The notes: a model not told the origin generated them from the letters alone. Shown: positions 8,072 to 17,861, counted from the stretch's first letter. The stretch is 64,000 bases of DNA from Streptomyces sp. CB02009 (GCF_001905825.1 NZ_LIVV01000001.1:747274-811273), one strand, 5' to 3'. Numbers and translations are program-made.

Positions 8072-10315
8072 ATGTCCAGTCGCCGCCGCTTCATCGCCGG
8101 GTCCGCCGCCACCCTCGGCCTCGGCGCCCTGCCCGGGACCGCCGCCGCCGACGTCCAGGCGGCGCCCGCGGCGGCCGGGACCGGGAGCGCGGCGGCGCCG
8201 ACCCGCCCGCCGAACCTCGTCGTGGTGCTCGCCGACGACCTCGGACGCGGCGAACTGGGCGCGTACGGCCAGAAGCTCATCACCACCCCGCGCCTCGACG
8301 GACTCGCCGCGGAGGGGCTGCGGTTCACCGACGCGTACTCCACGGCGGCCGTCTGCGCCCCCTCCCGCTGCTCGCTCCTCACCGGTCTGCACACCGGGCA
8401 CGCGACCGTCCGGGCCAACCCGTCCGGGGCGCAGGGCTCCCTCACCGCCGCCGACACCACCTTCGCTCAGGTGCTCAGGGCCCGCGGCTACCGCACCGGG
8501 GTGATCGGCAAGTGGGGCTTCGGGCCGGAGAGCGCCGACCAGGACAGCCACCCCAACGCCCGGGGCTTCGAGGAGTTCCACGGCTACATCGACCACGGCC
8601 ACGCCCACCAGTACTACCCCGCCTACCTCTGGCACAACGGCGTCAAGGAGCCGATCGCCGCCAACGCGGGCGGCGCCAAGGGCGCCTACGCCCCCGACCT
8701 GCTGCGGCAGCGCGCGCTCGACTTCCTCGACCGCCACGCCGCCGAACCGTTCCTCCTGCTGCTCACCCCGACCGTGCCCCACGCACCCAGCGACGTCCCC
8801 GCCCACGGCGCGTACGCCTCCCGGTCGTGGAGCGCCGCCGACAAGGGCCACGCCGCCCAGGTGAGCCTCTTCGACGCCCTCGTCGGCGACGTCGTCGACC
8901 GGCTGGGCGCCCTGGGCCTCGCGGACGACACGATCGTCCTCGTCACCAGCGACAACGGCCCCCACGAGGAGGGCGGCGTCAACCCCGACCTGTTCGACTC
9001 CAACGGACCGCTGCGCGGCTACAAGCGCAACCTGTACGAGGGAGGCGTCCGCGTCCCCCTCGTCGCCTGGGGCCCCGGCCGGGTCAGGACCGGCACGAGC
9101 GACCGGCCGACCCCGCTCACCGACCTCCTCCCCACCCTCGCCGAGCTCGGCGGCGCCCCCGCGCCGTCCGACGTCGACGGGCTCTCCGTCGCGCCGCTGC
9201 TCGCCGGAGGCACGGAGGCCGCACTCCACGACCACCTGTACTGGTTCCGCGACGAGCGGGGCGTCACCTCCCGCGCGAACGCCCAGGACAAGCAGCGGGC
9301 GACCTGGCTCGCCGAGGCGCTCCGCAAGGACCGGTGGAAGGCGGTCAGGTTCGCCCCCGTCCGCGACCACGCGCTGCCGGACGACCAGTGGCAGGTGGAG
9401 CTGTACGACCTGGCCACCGACATCGGCGAGAGCTCCGACCTCGCGTCCCGCCACCCCGCCCGGGCGGCCGATCTCGTCGCGCTGATGCGCTCCTCCTGGG
9501 AGGACTCCTACCCCCGTGCCGCGTTCGGCACGACCCTCACCGTGCCGTCCCTCGCCGTCCCGGGCCAGGCCTTCACCGTCACCGCCGCCCTCGCCAACGG
9601 CTCGTCACGGCCCTGGAGCTCCGCGGCCCTCGCCCTGCGCGCCCCCACGGGCTGGACCGTACAGGCCGTCACGCCCACCACCGCCGCCCAGCTCGCCCCG
9701 GGCGCCGCGCTCACGGTCGGCTGGCAGGTCACCCCGCGCGCCGGAGCCCCCGCCTCCACACCGTGGAACCTCACCGCCGAGGGCACCGCGCTCGCCCCGG
9801 GAGGTCCCGTGCGGTACGAGGACGCGGGTCTCGTCACCACTCCGCCCCCGGCGCCCACCCGGGACAGCTACCTCTCCGACCTGACCTGGATCCGCGCCGT
9901 CAACGGCTGGGGCCCCGTGGAACGCGACACGTCCAACGGCAAGAACGCAGGCGGCGACGGCACCCCGATCGCCTTCGGCGGCACCACCTACGCCAAGGGC
10001 CTCGGCGTCCACGCCCACAGCGACGTGGCCTTCCACCTCGGCGGTGTCGGGGACCGGTTCACCGCCCTGGTCGGCATCGACGACTTCTCGGCCCGCCAGA
10101 GCTCCGCCGGAGCCACGCGCGCCACGGTGTACGGCGACGACCGCGTCCTGTTCACCAGCCCCGTCCTGACCGCCGCCGGCGGACCCGTCCCGGTCGACGT
10201 CGACGTGCGGGGCGTCAGGGTGCTGCGGCTGGAGGTGGCGGACGCCAACGCCAGGACCTCCTTCGACCACACCTCCTGGGCGCTGGCCCGCGTCACCGTC
10301 CGCACGGGGACATGA
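8072..10315 (+). CDS. Tat-exported sulfatase with C-terminal NPCBM domain
   Basis: A 747-residue protein. The N-terminus MSSRRRFIAGSAATLGLGAL is a twin-arginine signal with cleavage likely after AAADVQA. The sulfatase domain has NLVVVLADDLG (metal Asp pair), C-A-P-S-R at about residue 95 (formylglycine site), GKWGF and SDNGPHEEGG (second metal site), ending near residue 480. A middle NEW3-like beta domain (LTVPSLAVPGQAFTVTAAL) follows. The C-terminal 140 residues (YLSDLTW to the end) match the NPCBM carbohydrate-binding domain. It would remove sulfate from an extracellular glycan. The ATG at 8072 is preceded by AAGGAG and starts the Tat signal. Confidence 0.93.
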   Translation: MSSRRRFIAGSAATLGLGALPGTAAADVQAAPAAAGTGSAAAPTRPPNLVVVLADDLGRGELGAYGQKLITTPRLDGLAAEGLRFTDAYSTAAVCAPSRCSLLTGLHTGHATVRANPSGAQGSLTAADTTFAQVLRARGYRTGVIGKWGFGPESADQDSHPNARGFEEFHGYIDHGHAHQYYPAYLWHNGVKEPIAANAGGAKGAYAPDLLRQRALDFLDRHAAEPFLLLLTPTVPHAPSDVPAHGAYASRSWSAADKGHAAQVSLFDALVGDVVDRLGALGLADDTIVLVTSDNGPHEEGGVNPDLFDSNGPLRGYKRNLYEGGVRVPLVAWGPGRVRTGTSDRPTPLTDLLPTLAELGGAPAPSDVDGLSVAPLLAGGTEAALHDHLYWFRDERGVTSRANAQDKQRATWLAEALRKDRWKAVRFAPVRDHALPDDQWQVELYDLATDIGESSDLASRHPARAADLVALMRSSWEDSYPRAAFGTTLTVPSLAVPGQAFTVTAALANGSSRPWSSAALALRAPTGWTVQAVTPTTAAQLAPGAALTVGWQVTPRAGAPASTPWNLTAEGTALAPGGPVRYEDAGLVTTPPPAPTRDSYLSDLTWIRAVNGWGPVERDTSNGKNAGGDGTPIAFGGTTYAKGLGVHAHSDVAFHLGGVGDRFTALVGIDDFSARQSSAGATRATVYGDDRVLFTSPVLTAAGGPVPVDVDVRGVRVLRLEVADANARTSFDHTSWALARVTVRTGT

Positions 10316-10402
10316 GCGGACGGCGGGTCGGAGACGGAGCCGGACGGCGGGTCGGGGCCGGGGCCGGAGAACGGGTCCTGGCCGGGGCCGGACGGCGCCC
10401 GG

Positions 10403-10819
10403 TCACTCCTCCGGCGGCACGCACAGCACCGGCACGGTCGACATGTGGAGCAGCTTGTGGGGTGTGGAGCCGAGGAGCGCGCCGCGCATCGGGCTCTCGC
10501 CCCAGCTGCCCACCACGATGACGCGGGCCGCGTGGCGGGCCGCCGCGTCGATGAGGGCCTGGGCCGGGTTCTTGTCGAGCACCTCGACGACGGTCGGCAC
10601 ACCCGCCCGGTCGGCCTCCGTGACCGCGTGCTCGAGGCCGGCGCGGCCGCTCTGGCGGATGGCCTCCTGGTGCGACCGGTACTCCTCGCCCAGCGGACCG
10701 GGCACCGCCGCGCCGTAGACCAGCACGAGCCGCTCGTCGAAGGCGGCGGCCACCTCGACCGCGATCCGCAGCGCCCGGGCCGCGCCGGGGGATTCGTCGT
10801 ATCCGAGCACGACCGACAT
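10403..10819 (-). CDS. Universal stress protein
   Basis: A 138-residue protein with a single UspA domain. It starts MSVVLGYDESPGAARAL and ends with the ATP-binding loop G-S-W-G-E then nine residues to G-S (GSWGESPMRGALLGSTPHKL) and VPVLCVP. The G-2x-G-9x-G(S/T) motif is intact, so it is expected to bind ATP. It starts one base after the stop of the APC permease, an arrangement often seen where a Usp protein modulates a transporter. Confidence 0.93.
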   Translation of the reverse strand: MSVVLGYDESPGAARALRIAVEVAAAFDERLVLVYGAAVPGPLGEEYRSHQEAIRQSGRAGLEHAVTEADRAGVPTVVEVLDKNPAQALIDAAARHAARVIVVGSWGESPMRGALLGSTPHKLLHMSTVPVLCVPPEE

Positions 10820-10820
10820 C

Positions 10821-12320
10821 TCAGCGCTCCTTGCCGTGCACCAGCTCGGGGTCGACCACGCCCGGCCGCTCCCTCCAGAAGGCGGGCGCCCGCAGCCGCC
10901 ACACGATCATCACGACCACCCCGGTGAGGGCGATGCCGATACCGATGACGAGCGGCGGCCCGAGGCCGAACCACGAGGTGCCGCTGTACGAGTTCGCGGG
11001 ATCGGACATGTCGGAGACCGACCTCACCAGGAGCCAGGTCAGGAGCCCGGCACCGACGAGCGGGCCGACCCCGATCAGCAGGAAGTTGTGGACGCTCTCG
11101 AGGAGATGGCGCCGGTAGTAGACGGCGCACGCGATGCCGGTGAGCGCGTAGTAGAACGCGATCAGGAGCGACAGCGCGGTCAGCGAGTCGAAGAGGGCGT
11201 TGGTACTGATCTGGTTCACCACCAGGTACCAGGCGATGGCGATGCCGGCCACCCACCACGTACTCACGTCGGGGGTGCGGAAGCGGGGGCTGATGTGGCC
11301 GTAGTGCGCGGGCAGCGCACGCCGCCGGGCCATGGAGAGGGCGGTCCGCGAGGCTGGGATGATCGTCGTCTGGGTGGAGGCGATGGCGGACGTGGCGACG
11401 GCCAGGAGCAGGACCCAGTCCCAGCCGCCCAGTACGTCGGTGGCGAGCTGGGCGAAGATGAACTCCTCCTCGCCCGCGTTCTCCGCCAGGAACGCCGGAC
11501 CGGCGTACGCGACGACCGCGAAGCCGACCGACACGTACGTGACGAGCAGGATGACGGTCGACCAGAGGCCGGCCTTGCCCGGGGCGGTCGCGGAGTCCTT
11601 GACCTCCTCGGTGAGGTTCACCGCGGATTCCCAGCCCCAGTAGATGAACACGCCGAGCAGCAGCCCGCCGGTCAGCGCCGCCCCTCCGGCGCCGAAGGGG
11701 TTCAGCCAGCTGAGGGAGGGTTCGACGGAGTCGTACGCGCTCGTGCCGTCGTACACCTTGTACAGCGCCACACCCACGAAGACCAGCAGGAAGGCGACCT
11801 GCGCCAGGATGAGGACGTTCTGCACATGGGCCGACAGCTCGGTGCCGATGACGCAGACGGCCGTCATCACCAGGATCAGGAGCACGGTGAGGGACTGCCG
11901 TACGAAGGCGTTGTCCACCCAGCTGTCGAGGCCGAAGGAGAGCAGCGCGAAGCTGACGGCCACGTCCGCGAGGGAGCCGACGACCAGGACGCCGGTCATC
12001 GCGATGGCCCAGCCGCCGAGCCATCCGGCCCACGGCCCCATCGCGCGCGTGACCCAGGAGAAGGTCGTACCGCAGTCCTGGTCGACCTTGTTCAGGTAGT
12101 AGAACGCGGACGCAATGAGCAGCATCGGGACGAACGACGCGAACATCACGCCGGGTGCGTAGATCCCGGCGAGCGCGACGATCGGGCCGATGACGGCGGC
12201 CAGGGAGTACGCGGGGGAGGTGGAGTTGAGTCCGATGACGAGGGCGTCGACGAACCCGATCGCATTCGCCTTCAGACCCGCGGGGCGACCGGCGGGTGAG
12301 GCTGGTTCCTCTGCGGCCAT
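10821..12320 (-). CDS. APC family amino acid permease
   Basis: A 499-residue protein with about 12 membrane segments and the APC-superfamily first-helix pattern (NSTSPAYSLAAVIGPIVALAG; the unwound glycine/serine stretch binds substrate in this family). A hydrophilic N-terminal tail of 20 residues precedes it. The domain TFSWVTRAMGPWAGWLGGWAI is characteristic of amino acid/polyamine permeases. The substrate is unknown. It is first in a two-gene unit with the universal stress protein, and divergent from the RraA-like gene. Confidence 0.92.
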   Translation of the reverse strand: MAAEEPASPAGRPAGLKANAIGFVDALVIGLNSTSPAYSLAAVIGPIVALAGIYAPGVMFASFVPMLLIASAFYYLNKVDQDCGTTFSWVTRAMGPWAGWLGGWAIAMTGVLVVGSLADVAVSFALLSFGLDSWVDNAFVRQSLTVLLILVMTAVCVIGTELSAHVQNVLILAQVAFLLVFVGVALYKVYDGTSAYDSVEPSLSWLNPFGAGGAALTGGLLLGVFIYWGWESAVNLTEEVKDSATAPGKAGLWSTVILLVTYVSVGFAVVAYAGPAFLAENAGEEEFIFAQLATDVLGGWDWVLLLAVATSAIASTQTTIIPASRTALSMARRRALPAHYGHISPRFRTPDVSTWWVAGIAIAWYLVVNQISTNALFDSLTALSLLIAFYYALTGIACAVYYRRHLLESVHNFLLIGVGPLVGAGLLTWLLVRSVSDMSDPANSYSGTSWFGLGPPLVIGIGIALTGVVVMIVWRLRAPAFWRERPGVVDPELVHGKER

Positions 12321-12546
12321 GGTGCCTCGCTCTGGAGAGGTATGACTTCATCGTAGGGAGGGCGGGCCGGGGCTGCACGCCAGGGACGCGGGGCCGTACT
12401 CCGGCCGGGTGTGCGACGCGGACCGGACGAGGTTGCGTGGGCCCTCGGGGGCGTGGGCCGTCCGGGGAGCCCGGCCGGTCGCGCGCGGTCACCCGATAGC
12501 ATCGCGCAGCCCGCCGTACCGTACTCGTCACCGAACGGAACGCCTG

Positions 12547-13248
12547 ATGCCGAAGGATCTGGACGACTTCGCGGAACTCTCCACCCCTCTCGTCGCCGAC
12601 GCCTGCGTGCGCCTTGGCGAGCCTCTGCGCGCCGCGCCCGCCGGGATCCTGCCCGTCGTCGCGGGGCGGAGGGTCGCAGGCCGGGCTCTGCCCGTGCGCC
12701 ACTACGGCAGCGTCGACGTCTTCCTGGAGGCGTTCACCCGGGCGGAGCCCGGCGACGTGCTCGTCATCGACAACGCGGGTCGCCGCGACGAGGCCTGCAT
12801 CGGCGACCTCGCCGTCCTGGAGGCGGAGGCGGCGGGTGTCGCCGGGGTCGCCGTCTGGGGGCTGCACCGGGACACGCCCGACCTCGTCGAGATCGGGCTG
12901 CCCGTCTTCTCGTACGGACGGCACGCGCCCGGCCCCGTACGCGCCGACCCCCGGGACCCCGACGCGCTGACCGCGGCCCGGTTCGGCGAGCACACGGTGA
13001 CCGCCGCCGACGTCGTCCTCGCCGACGACGACGGTGTGCTCTTCGTGCCGGCCGCCCGGGTGGAGGCCGTCCTCGACGTGGCCCGCACGCTGTTCCGCAC
13101 GGAGCGGGAACAGGCCCGCCGCATCAGGGCGGGGGAGACGCTCCGGGCCCAGACCGGGTTCGACGCCTTCCTGGCGGCCCGGGCCGAGGACCCCTCGTAC
13201 ACCTTCCGGCAGCATCTGCGCCGGGTCGGCGGCGCGATCGAGGAGTGA
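12547..13248 (+). CDS. RraA/HMG aldolase-like family protein
   Basis: A 233-residue protein of the RraA-like fold (annotated by some as demethylmenaquinone methyltransferase, which it is not). Features include LSTPLVADACVRLG, GRALPVRHYGSVDVF, the core GDVLVIDNAGRRDEACIGDLAVLEAEAAGVAGVAVWG (anion-binding G-D-L and RD positions), and ADDDGVLFVP. Related enzymes are 4-hydroxy-4-methyl-2-oxoglutarate/oxaloacetate lyases. The His-Arg-Asp region LHRDTPDL replaces the usual GxxRD, so the activity is uncertain. The ATG at 12547 begins the similarity. Confidence 0.85.
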   Translation: MPKDLDDFAELSTPLVADACVRLGEPLRAAPAGILPVVAGRRVAGRALPVRHYGSVDVFLEAFTRAEPGDVLVIDNAGRRDEACIGDLAVLEAEAAGVAGVAVWGLHRDTPDLVEIGLPVFSYGRHAPGPVRADPRDPDALTAARFGEHTVTAADVVLADDDGVLFVPAARVEAVLDVARTLFRTEREQARRIRAGETLRAQTGFDAFLAARAEDPSYTFRQHLRRVGGAIEE

Positions 13249-13305
13249 ACCGGGGAGCGCCGGGGGAACGGGCGGGGTGAGCGCGCGAGGGGAGCGCGCC
13301 GGGGA

Positions 13306-13743
13306 TCAGCCCTCGAAGCCGACCGTGCCGTCGGGCAGGATCGCCTCCACGCGCGCGCCGTGCTCCACCGTGCGGCTCACGGTGCAGAACTTCTCGTGCG
13401 TCAGCCGCACCCCGCGGGCGAACACCTCGGCCGCCTTCGGGTTGTTGTCCGGCAGCTCGAACTCGTAGCTGACCCGGATGCGGCCCACCCGGCCGTCGTC
13501 CTCGGGCCCGGAGACCGACTCCACCACGATCTTCAGGTCGTCGTGGTCCACGGCCCGCGCGGTGCGGTCCACGACCAGCCCGCCGCAGCCGCCCATCGCC
13601 GCGAGCAGCAACTCGACCGGGGTGAACGAGGGCTGCGCGTCGGCGTCGTCGGCGGCGGCCATCCGGACCTCCGCGCCCCGGTCGTTCCGGGCGGTCCAGT
13701 TCCGGTAACCGGTGCGGACGGTCTCGATCCGGTAGTCGGCCAT
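13306..13743 (-). CDS. OsmC family protein
   Basis: A 145-residue OsmC-like protein. It contains PSFTPVELLLAAMGGCGGLVVD with the first conserved Cys, and KFCTVSRTVEHGARVEA with the second, the two Cys used by OsmC/Ohr peroxidases to reduce organic hydroperoxides. The start at 13743 is preceded by CGAAGGAGAC. It is probably monocistronic; the upstream gene on the same strand ends 147 bp away after a strong hairpin. Confidence 0.9.
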   Translation of the reverse strand: MADYRIETVRTGYRNWTARNDRGAEVRMAAADDADAQPSFTPVELLLAAMGGCGGLVVDRTARAVDHDDLKIVVESVSGPEDDGRVGRIRVSYEFELPDNNPKAAEVFARGVRLTHEKFCTVSRTVEHGARVEAILPDGTVGFEG

Positions 13744-13842
13744 GACGGCGGTCTCCTTCGTTCGGATGTGCGTGCTCGTACGGTACGGCGCCCCGGCCAA
13801 GCAACCCCACCGCCCCCGCTCTGCCCAAGCGGACGCGCCGGG

Positions 13843-13870
13843 CAGGTGCTCACCGAAGGGTGAGCACCTG
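13843..13870 (-). terminator. Hairpin after the amidotransferase gene
   Basis: A perfect 12-bp stem CAGGTGCTCACC with loop GAAG lies about 20 bp downstream of the minus-strand amidotransferase stop. There is no T-run, as is usual in Streptomyces. Confidence 0.65.
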
Positions 13871-13889
13871 GGCCCGCGCGCGGCGGCCG

Positions 13890-14717
13890 CTACCGCCCTG
13901 TGTCCGCGCGGGCGCGGACCAGCGCGCCCCAGGCCTCGGCGACCGCGCCCCAGACCGTGCGGAGTGCGGGCTCCGCGTCCCGTACCCCGGCCACCATGGC
14001 TTCCGGGTCGAGGCCCGACGCCCGGAGCCGCTCGCCGTCCTCGGCCGCCCACTCCGCCACCGTGGCCCCGTCGGCCTCCGGGTGGAACTGCACCGCCCAG
14101 CAGGCGCTGCCGACCCGGAACGCCTGGTGCGGGCAGGAGTCGCCGGTCAGCAACGGAACCGCGCCGGGCGGCAGCCGGTCCACGTCGTCCCAGTGCCACT
14201 GCGCCGCGGGGGCACCGTCCGGGACCCCTCCGAGCACCGGATCGTCGGTCGCGGCCGGCAGTCTCCTGAGCGGCACGGCGCCCAACTCCGGCCCCTGGGG
14301 GCGTGGCGTGACCGAGCCGCCCAGGGCGTGGGCGACGATCTGTCCGCCCAGACAGATCCCGAGCAGCGGCACCTCCCCGCCCACGGCCTCCCGGACGAGT
14401 GCCCGGACTCCTGGCAGCCAGGGCGCGGCCTCGTCGTCCTCGCAGTTCACCGACCCACCGAGGACCAACAGCCCCGCGTGGCCGCCCAGGTCGGCCGGGA
14501 GGGCCTCGCCCTCCCAGGCCCGCACGACGTCGAGCCGGAGGCCGGCCCGTGCGAGCCGCTCGCCGACGAGTCCCGCGCCCGCGTCCTCCTCGTGCTGCAC
14601 CACGAGCACGGCCGCGGGCACGGGTGCGGGGCCTGCCGGAGCCCGTCCGCTCCCGATGTGCTCTGCCGCACCTGCGGGCCCCGCAGGCCCTGTCGCCTCC
14701 GTCGTCTCCGTCGTCAC
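13890..14717 (-). CDS. Class I glutamine amidotransferase-like protein
   Basis: A 275-residue protein. The nucleophile elbow G-I-C-L-G-G (in LLGICLGGQIVAHALGG) and the His-Glu pair in AVQFHPEAD complete the class I triad. AGLLVLGGSVNCEDD precedes the elbow as in GMP-synthase-like stand-alone amidotransferases. An N-terminal Ala/Gly/Pro-rich stretch of about 25 residues is probably disordered. The GTG at 14717 has GGAGG about 10 bp upstream; an ATG six codons earlier (14735) is possible but would place the GGAGG inside the gene. The acceptor substrate is unknown. Confidence 0.85.
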   Translation of the reverse strand: MTTETTEATGPAGPAGAAEHIGSGRAPAGPAPVPAAVLVVQHEEDAGAGLVGERLARAGLRLDVVRAWEGEALPADLGGHAGLLVLGGSVNCEDDEAAPWLPGVRALVREAVGGEVPLLGICLGGQIVAHALGGSVTPRPQGPELGAVPLRRLPAATDDPVLGGVPDGAPAAQWHWDDVDRLPPGAVPLLTGDSCPHQAFRVGSACWAVQFHPEADGATVAEWAAEDGERLRASGLDPEAMVAGVRDAEPALRTVWGAVAEAWGALVRARADTGR

Positions 14718-14904
14718 GGTCGGTCCGCCTCCCATGGGCCGTTCGGGAACGCCTCGTCGCGTTCGCCGACCCCGAGGATCGCCGAAGAAACGTTCGTGCG
14801 GGACCCCTGGGAGGCCCTCGCGCGGTCCCGTCTGAGTAGCGGTCCGCGCCCGCCTGAGTATCCGGACCGATACGGGGCCGCCCGCGCCCTGCTGGACTGT
14901 GGTC

Positions 14905-15366
14905 ATGACCCTCGACGTCCGGCGCACCCGCCCCCTCCAGCACGTCACCGCCACCGGCACGGCACTCGCCGTCGCCCTCGGGCCGGTGGTCGTCGGCGCG
15001 TTGCTCGCCCGGTCGGTGGGCGGCGACCCGATGGCATCCGTCAACGCCCTGATCGCGGGCGGCGGCCAGCGCGCCAGGATCTCGTCCGCCCAGCTCCGCT
15101 CCGGCGCCCTGCGCCGCTCGGGCGCCCGCCTCCGCGCCCGGGCGACCCGGGGCGCCGCCCGCCCGCTTCGTCTCCGCACCCGAGCGACGCGCGGGGCCGT
15201 CCGTCCGCCCCGCCGCGGCGCCCTTATCGCACCGGTCCGCCGCCTCGCCCGGACGGCTCCGCTGCGCCGCAGCGCCGGATCAGCCGCGCGGTTCGCCCGC
15301 CAGGAGGAGGCCCTGCGGCGTCTTCTCCCCGGAGCGCGGCCCACGCACCCCTCGGGCCGACTCTGA
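14905..15366 (+). CDS. Arg/Ala-rich hypothetical protein
   Basis: A 153-residue frame beginning MTLDVRRTRPLQH. One hydrophobic stretch, TALAVALGPVVVGALLA, could be a membrane segment; a long Arg/Ala-rich part follows (for example RRSGARLRARATRGAARPL). Third codon positions are nearly all G or C, favouring a real gene, but no family is recognised and the low complexity could be a compositional artefact. There is no convincing ribosome binding site. Confidence 0.35.
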   Translation: MTLDVRRTRPLQHVTATGTALAVALGPVVVGALLARSVGGDPMASVNALIAGGGQRARISSAQLRSGALRRSGARLRARATRGAARPLRLRTRATRGAVRPPRRGALIAPVRRLARTAPLRRSAGSAARFARQEEALRRLLPGARPTHPSGRL

Positions 15367-15467
15367 GTCGAACGGCTCCCGGCGGGACCCCACATGGGCG
15401 ATGATCACCGCATCCGAGGAGGCACCCCGGTGCGTCGGCATCGGGGCCACGACGAAGGGCACACCGA

Positions 15468-17861
15468 ATGGCGAGGCGGCATCCCGTGCGGGAGGGGCAC
15501 CCCACGAGCGGCAGCGGGGACGGAGACGTGCGCTCCGGGAGCGGTAACGACGCGCCGCGGGGCACCAGCCGGCGCCGGTTCCTCGGGTACGTCCTCGCCG
15601 CCCCCACGCTCACCGTCGCCGCACCGCTCGGCGCCGAGGCGCTCGCGCCCCGGCAGGCCGCCGCCGCGGCCCCGGCGCTCATCCCCTCGCTCCCCGGACC
15701 CGCCGAACTCCTCGACCTCAACGAACTGCTCACCCTCGCGGCGCTCCCCACCAGCCACCTCATCACCATCCGTCTCGACGAGGACGGCACCGCCCACTTC
15801 GCGCTGCCCCGTGCCGAGGTCGGCCAGGGCATCACCACCTCCAGCGCCATGATCGTCGCCGAGGAACTCGACCTGCCCCTGGACAAGGTCGAGGTCACGC
15901 TCGCTGACGCGCGGCCCGAGCTGCTCTTCAACCAGCTGACGGGCGGCTCCAACACCACCTACTCCACCTATCACCCCCTGCGCGTCGCCGCCGCCGTCGC
16001 CCGCGGCAGGCTCCTGCACGCCGCCTCCCTCGTCCTCGGCGAGGCCGTCGGCACCCTCACCACCAAGGCGGGCGCCGTCCTCTCCCCGACCGGTGCGCTG
16101 CTCGGCTACGGCGAGCTCGCCGCGAAGGCCGCGGCCGTGTCCGACACCGCCGTCGAGGTCACCCTCAAGGACCCCGACCGCTTCCGGCTCATCGGCACGG
16201 CACAGCGCCGCGTCGACGCCCTCGAAGCGATCACCGGCCGCAAGAAGTTCGCGATGGACCTCCAGGTCCCGGACGCCCTGCCCACCATGGTCTGCCGCCC
16301 GCCCACCATCAACGGCACGGTCCGCTCCGTCGCCAACCTCGCAGAGGTCCGGGCCATGCCCGGTGTCACCGACGTCGTCGCGGTCTCCACCGGCGTCGCC
16401 GTCCGCGGCCGCACCTTCGGCCAGTGCATCGACGCCGTGCGCGCCCTCCGCGTCGACTGGGGGCCCGGCACCGCCGAGGGAGCCTCCGACGCGACCGTCC
16501 TCGCGAAGCTGCGCCGGGCCGAACTCCCGCTGGTCGTACCGCCGCTGCCGCTGCTCACCAAGGCCGTCGACGCCCGCTTCACCTTCCACTTCGCCAGCAA
16601 CGCCGCCCTGGAGACCAACTGCGCGATCGCCGACGTCCGGGAGGACTCCGCCGAGATCTGGGGCTCCCTCAAGGCCCCGATCGTCGCGCAGGAGCAGATC
16701 GCCCGCACGCTCGGTCTGCCGGTCTCCGCCGTCCGCGTCCATGTCACCGAGGGCGGCGGCTCCTTCGGCCGCAAGCTCTTCCACGACGCCGCGGCCGAGG
16801 CCGCCGAGATCTCCCGCGCCATGGGGAAGCCCGTCAAACTGATGTGGCACCGGACCGACGACTTCCGCCAGGGCCGTACGCACCCGATGTCCACCTCGCG
16901 GGTCCGCGCCACGTACACGCTCGGCGAGGTCCTCACGTACGAGCAGCGCCACACCTCCGTGGCCACCGACTTCGGGCACGGCATCGGCGAGCTCCTCACG
17001 GCGGAGGCGGCCCGGCTGCCCGTCGGCGACCTCGCCTTCTCCGAGACGATGTTCCAGCTCACCCAGATCAGCCCCTACCACCTGGGCGTCACCACCCAGC
17101 TGCTCTCGGAGACGGACAAGGGCTTCAACACCGGGTCGATGCGCAACATCTACTCGCCCAACGTCCGCTGCGCTCAGGAACTCGTCATCGACGAACTGGC
17201 CCGGCGCACGGGCCAGGACGCGTACGCGATGCGCCGCCGGCTCCTGAAGGACCCGCGCGCCCGCGCCGTCCTCGACAAGGTCGCCGACGTGGGGGAGTGG
17301 GGCCGGCCGATGCCCGCCGGAACCGCCCAGGGCATCGCCGTCCACACCGAGTACCACTCCGTCGTCGCCCTGCTCGTCGAGATCGACTGCCGCCCCGGGA
17401 CCACCGGGCGGCAGATCCCCGGCGCCGTCACCGGACCACGGGTGACGAAGGCGGTCTGCGCCGTCGACGTCGGTCTCGCGGTCAACCCGCGCGGCCTGGA
17501 GGCCCAGATGATGGGCGGCATCTCAGACGGCATCGCCCTCACCCTGACCTCCGGACTCCACCTGCGCGACGGGCACTTCCTCGAAGGCAGCTGGGACCAG
17601 TACTTCTACACCCGGCAGTGGAACACCCCGCCCGAGCTCGAGATCATCGTGATGCCCTCGACCGGCGACAAGCCGGGCGGCGCGGGAGAACTCGCGGTGG
17701 CCGGCGCCATGGCCGCCGTCGCCTGTGCCTACGGCCGGGCCACCGGCACCATGCCGACGGTCTTCCCCGTCAACCACGCCGATCCGCTCGCCTTCACCCC
17801 CCTGCCGACCGTTCCGCCCGTCCCCGCCTCTCCGACCGACGGCCGCGACCGCGCCCTCTGA
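15468..17861 (+). CDS. Molybdenum hydroxylase large subunit (IorB-like), Tat-exported
   Basis: A 797-residue protein of the xanthine dehydrogenase/aldehyde oxidase family, closest in layout to isoquinoline 1-oxidoreductase beta subunits. The N-terminal region has SRRRFLGYVLAAPTLTVAAPL, a Tat signal. Molybdopterin-binding landmarks are AEVGQGITTSSAMI, the glycine-rich TEGGGSFGRKLFHDAAAEAA and the C-terminal GDKPGGAGELAVAGAMAAVACA, whose Glu is the catalytic base in this family. The [2Fe-2S] subunit follows 17 bp downstream. There is no FAD subunit, so electrons probably go to a cytochrome or quinone. The partner small subunit has no signal of its own and would be carried across the membrane with this one. 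Confidence 0.9.
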   Translation: MARRHPVREGHPTSGSGDGDVRSGSGNDAPRGTSRRRFLGYVLAAPTLTVAAPLGAEALAPRQAAAAAPALIPSLPGPAELLDLNELLTLAALPTSHLITIRLDEDGTAHFALPRAEVGQGITTSSAMIVAEELDLPLDKVEVTLADARPELLFNQLTGGSNTTYSTYHPLRVAAAVARGRLLHAASLVLGEAVGTLTTKAGAVLSPTGALLGYGELAAKAAAVSDTAVEVTLKDPDRFRLIGTAQRRVDALEAITGRKKFAMDLQVPDALPTMVCRPPTINGTVRSVANLAEVRAMPGVTDVVAVSTGVAVRGRTFGQCIDAVRALRVDWGPGTAEGASDATVLAKLRRAELPLVVPPLPLLTKAVDARFTFHFASNAALETNCAIADVREDSAEIWGSLKAPIVAQEQIARTLGLPVSAVRVHVTEGGGSFGRKLFHDAAAEAAEISRAMGKPVKLMWHRTDDFRQGRTHPMSTSRVRATYTLGEVLTYEQRHTSVATDFGHGIGELLTAEAARLPVGDLAFSETMFQLTQISPYHLGVTTQLLSETDKGFNTGSMRNIYSPNVRCAQELVIDELARRTGQDAYAMRRRLLKDPRARAVLDKVADVGEWGRPMPAGTAQGIAVHTEYHSVVALLVEIDCRPGTTGRQIPGAVTGPRVTKAVCAVDVGLAVNPRGLEAQMMGGISDGIALTLTSGLHLRDGHFLEGSWDQYFYTRQWNTPPELEIIVMPSTGDKPGGAGELAVAGAMAAVACAYGRATGTMPTVFPVNHADPLAFTPLPTVPPVPASPTDGRDRAL

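Noticed and set aside
7654..10521. A 955-codon frame overlapping the second sulfatase in another frame.
   Set aside because: It is an Arg/Pro-rich shift of the sulfatase frame with no support of its own.
13281..13299. A GCGCGC hairpin between the RraA and OsmC genes.
   Set aside because: Only 6 bp of stem in very GC-rich sequence, expected by chance.
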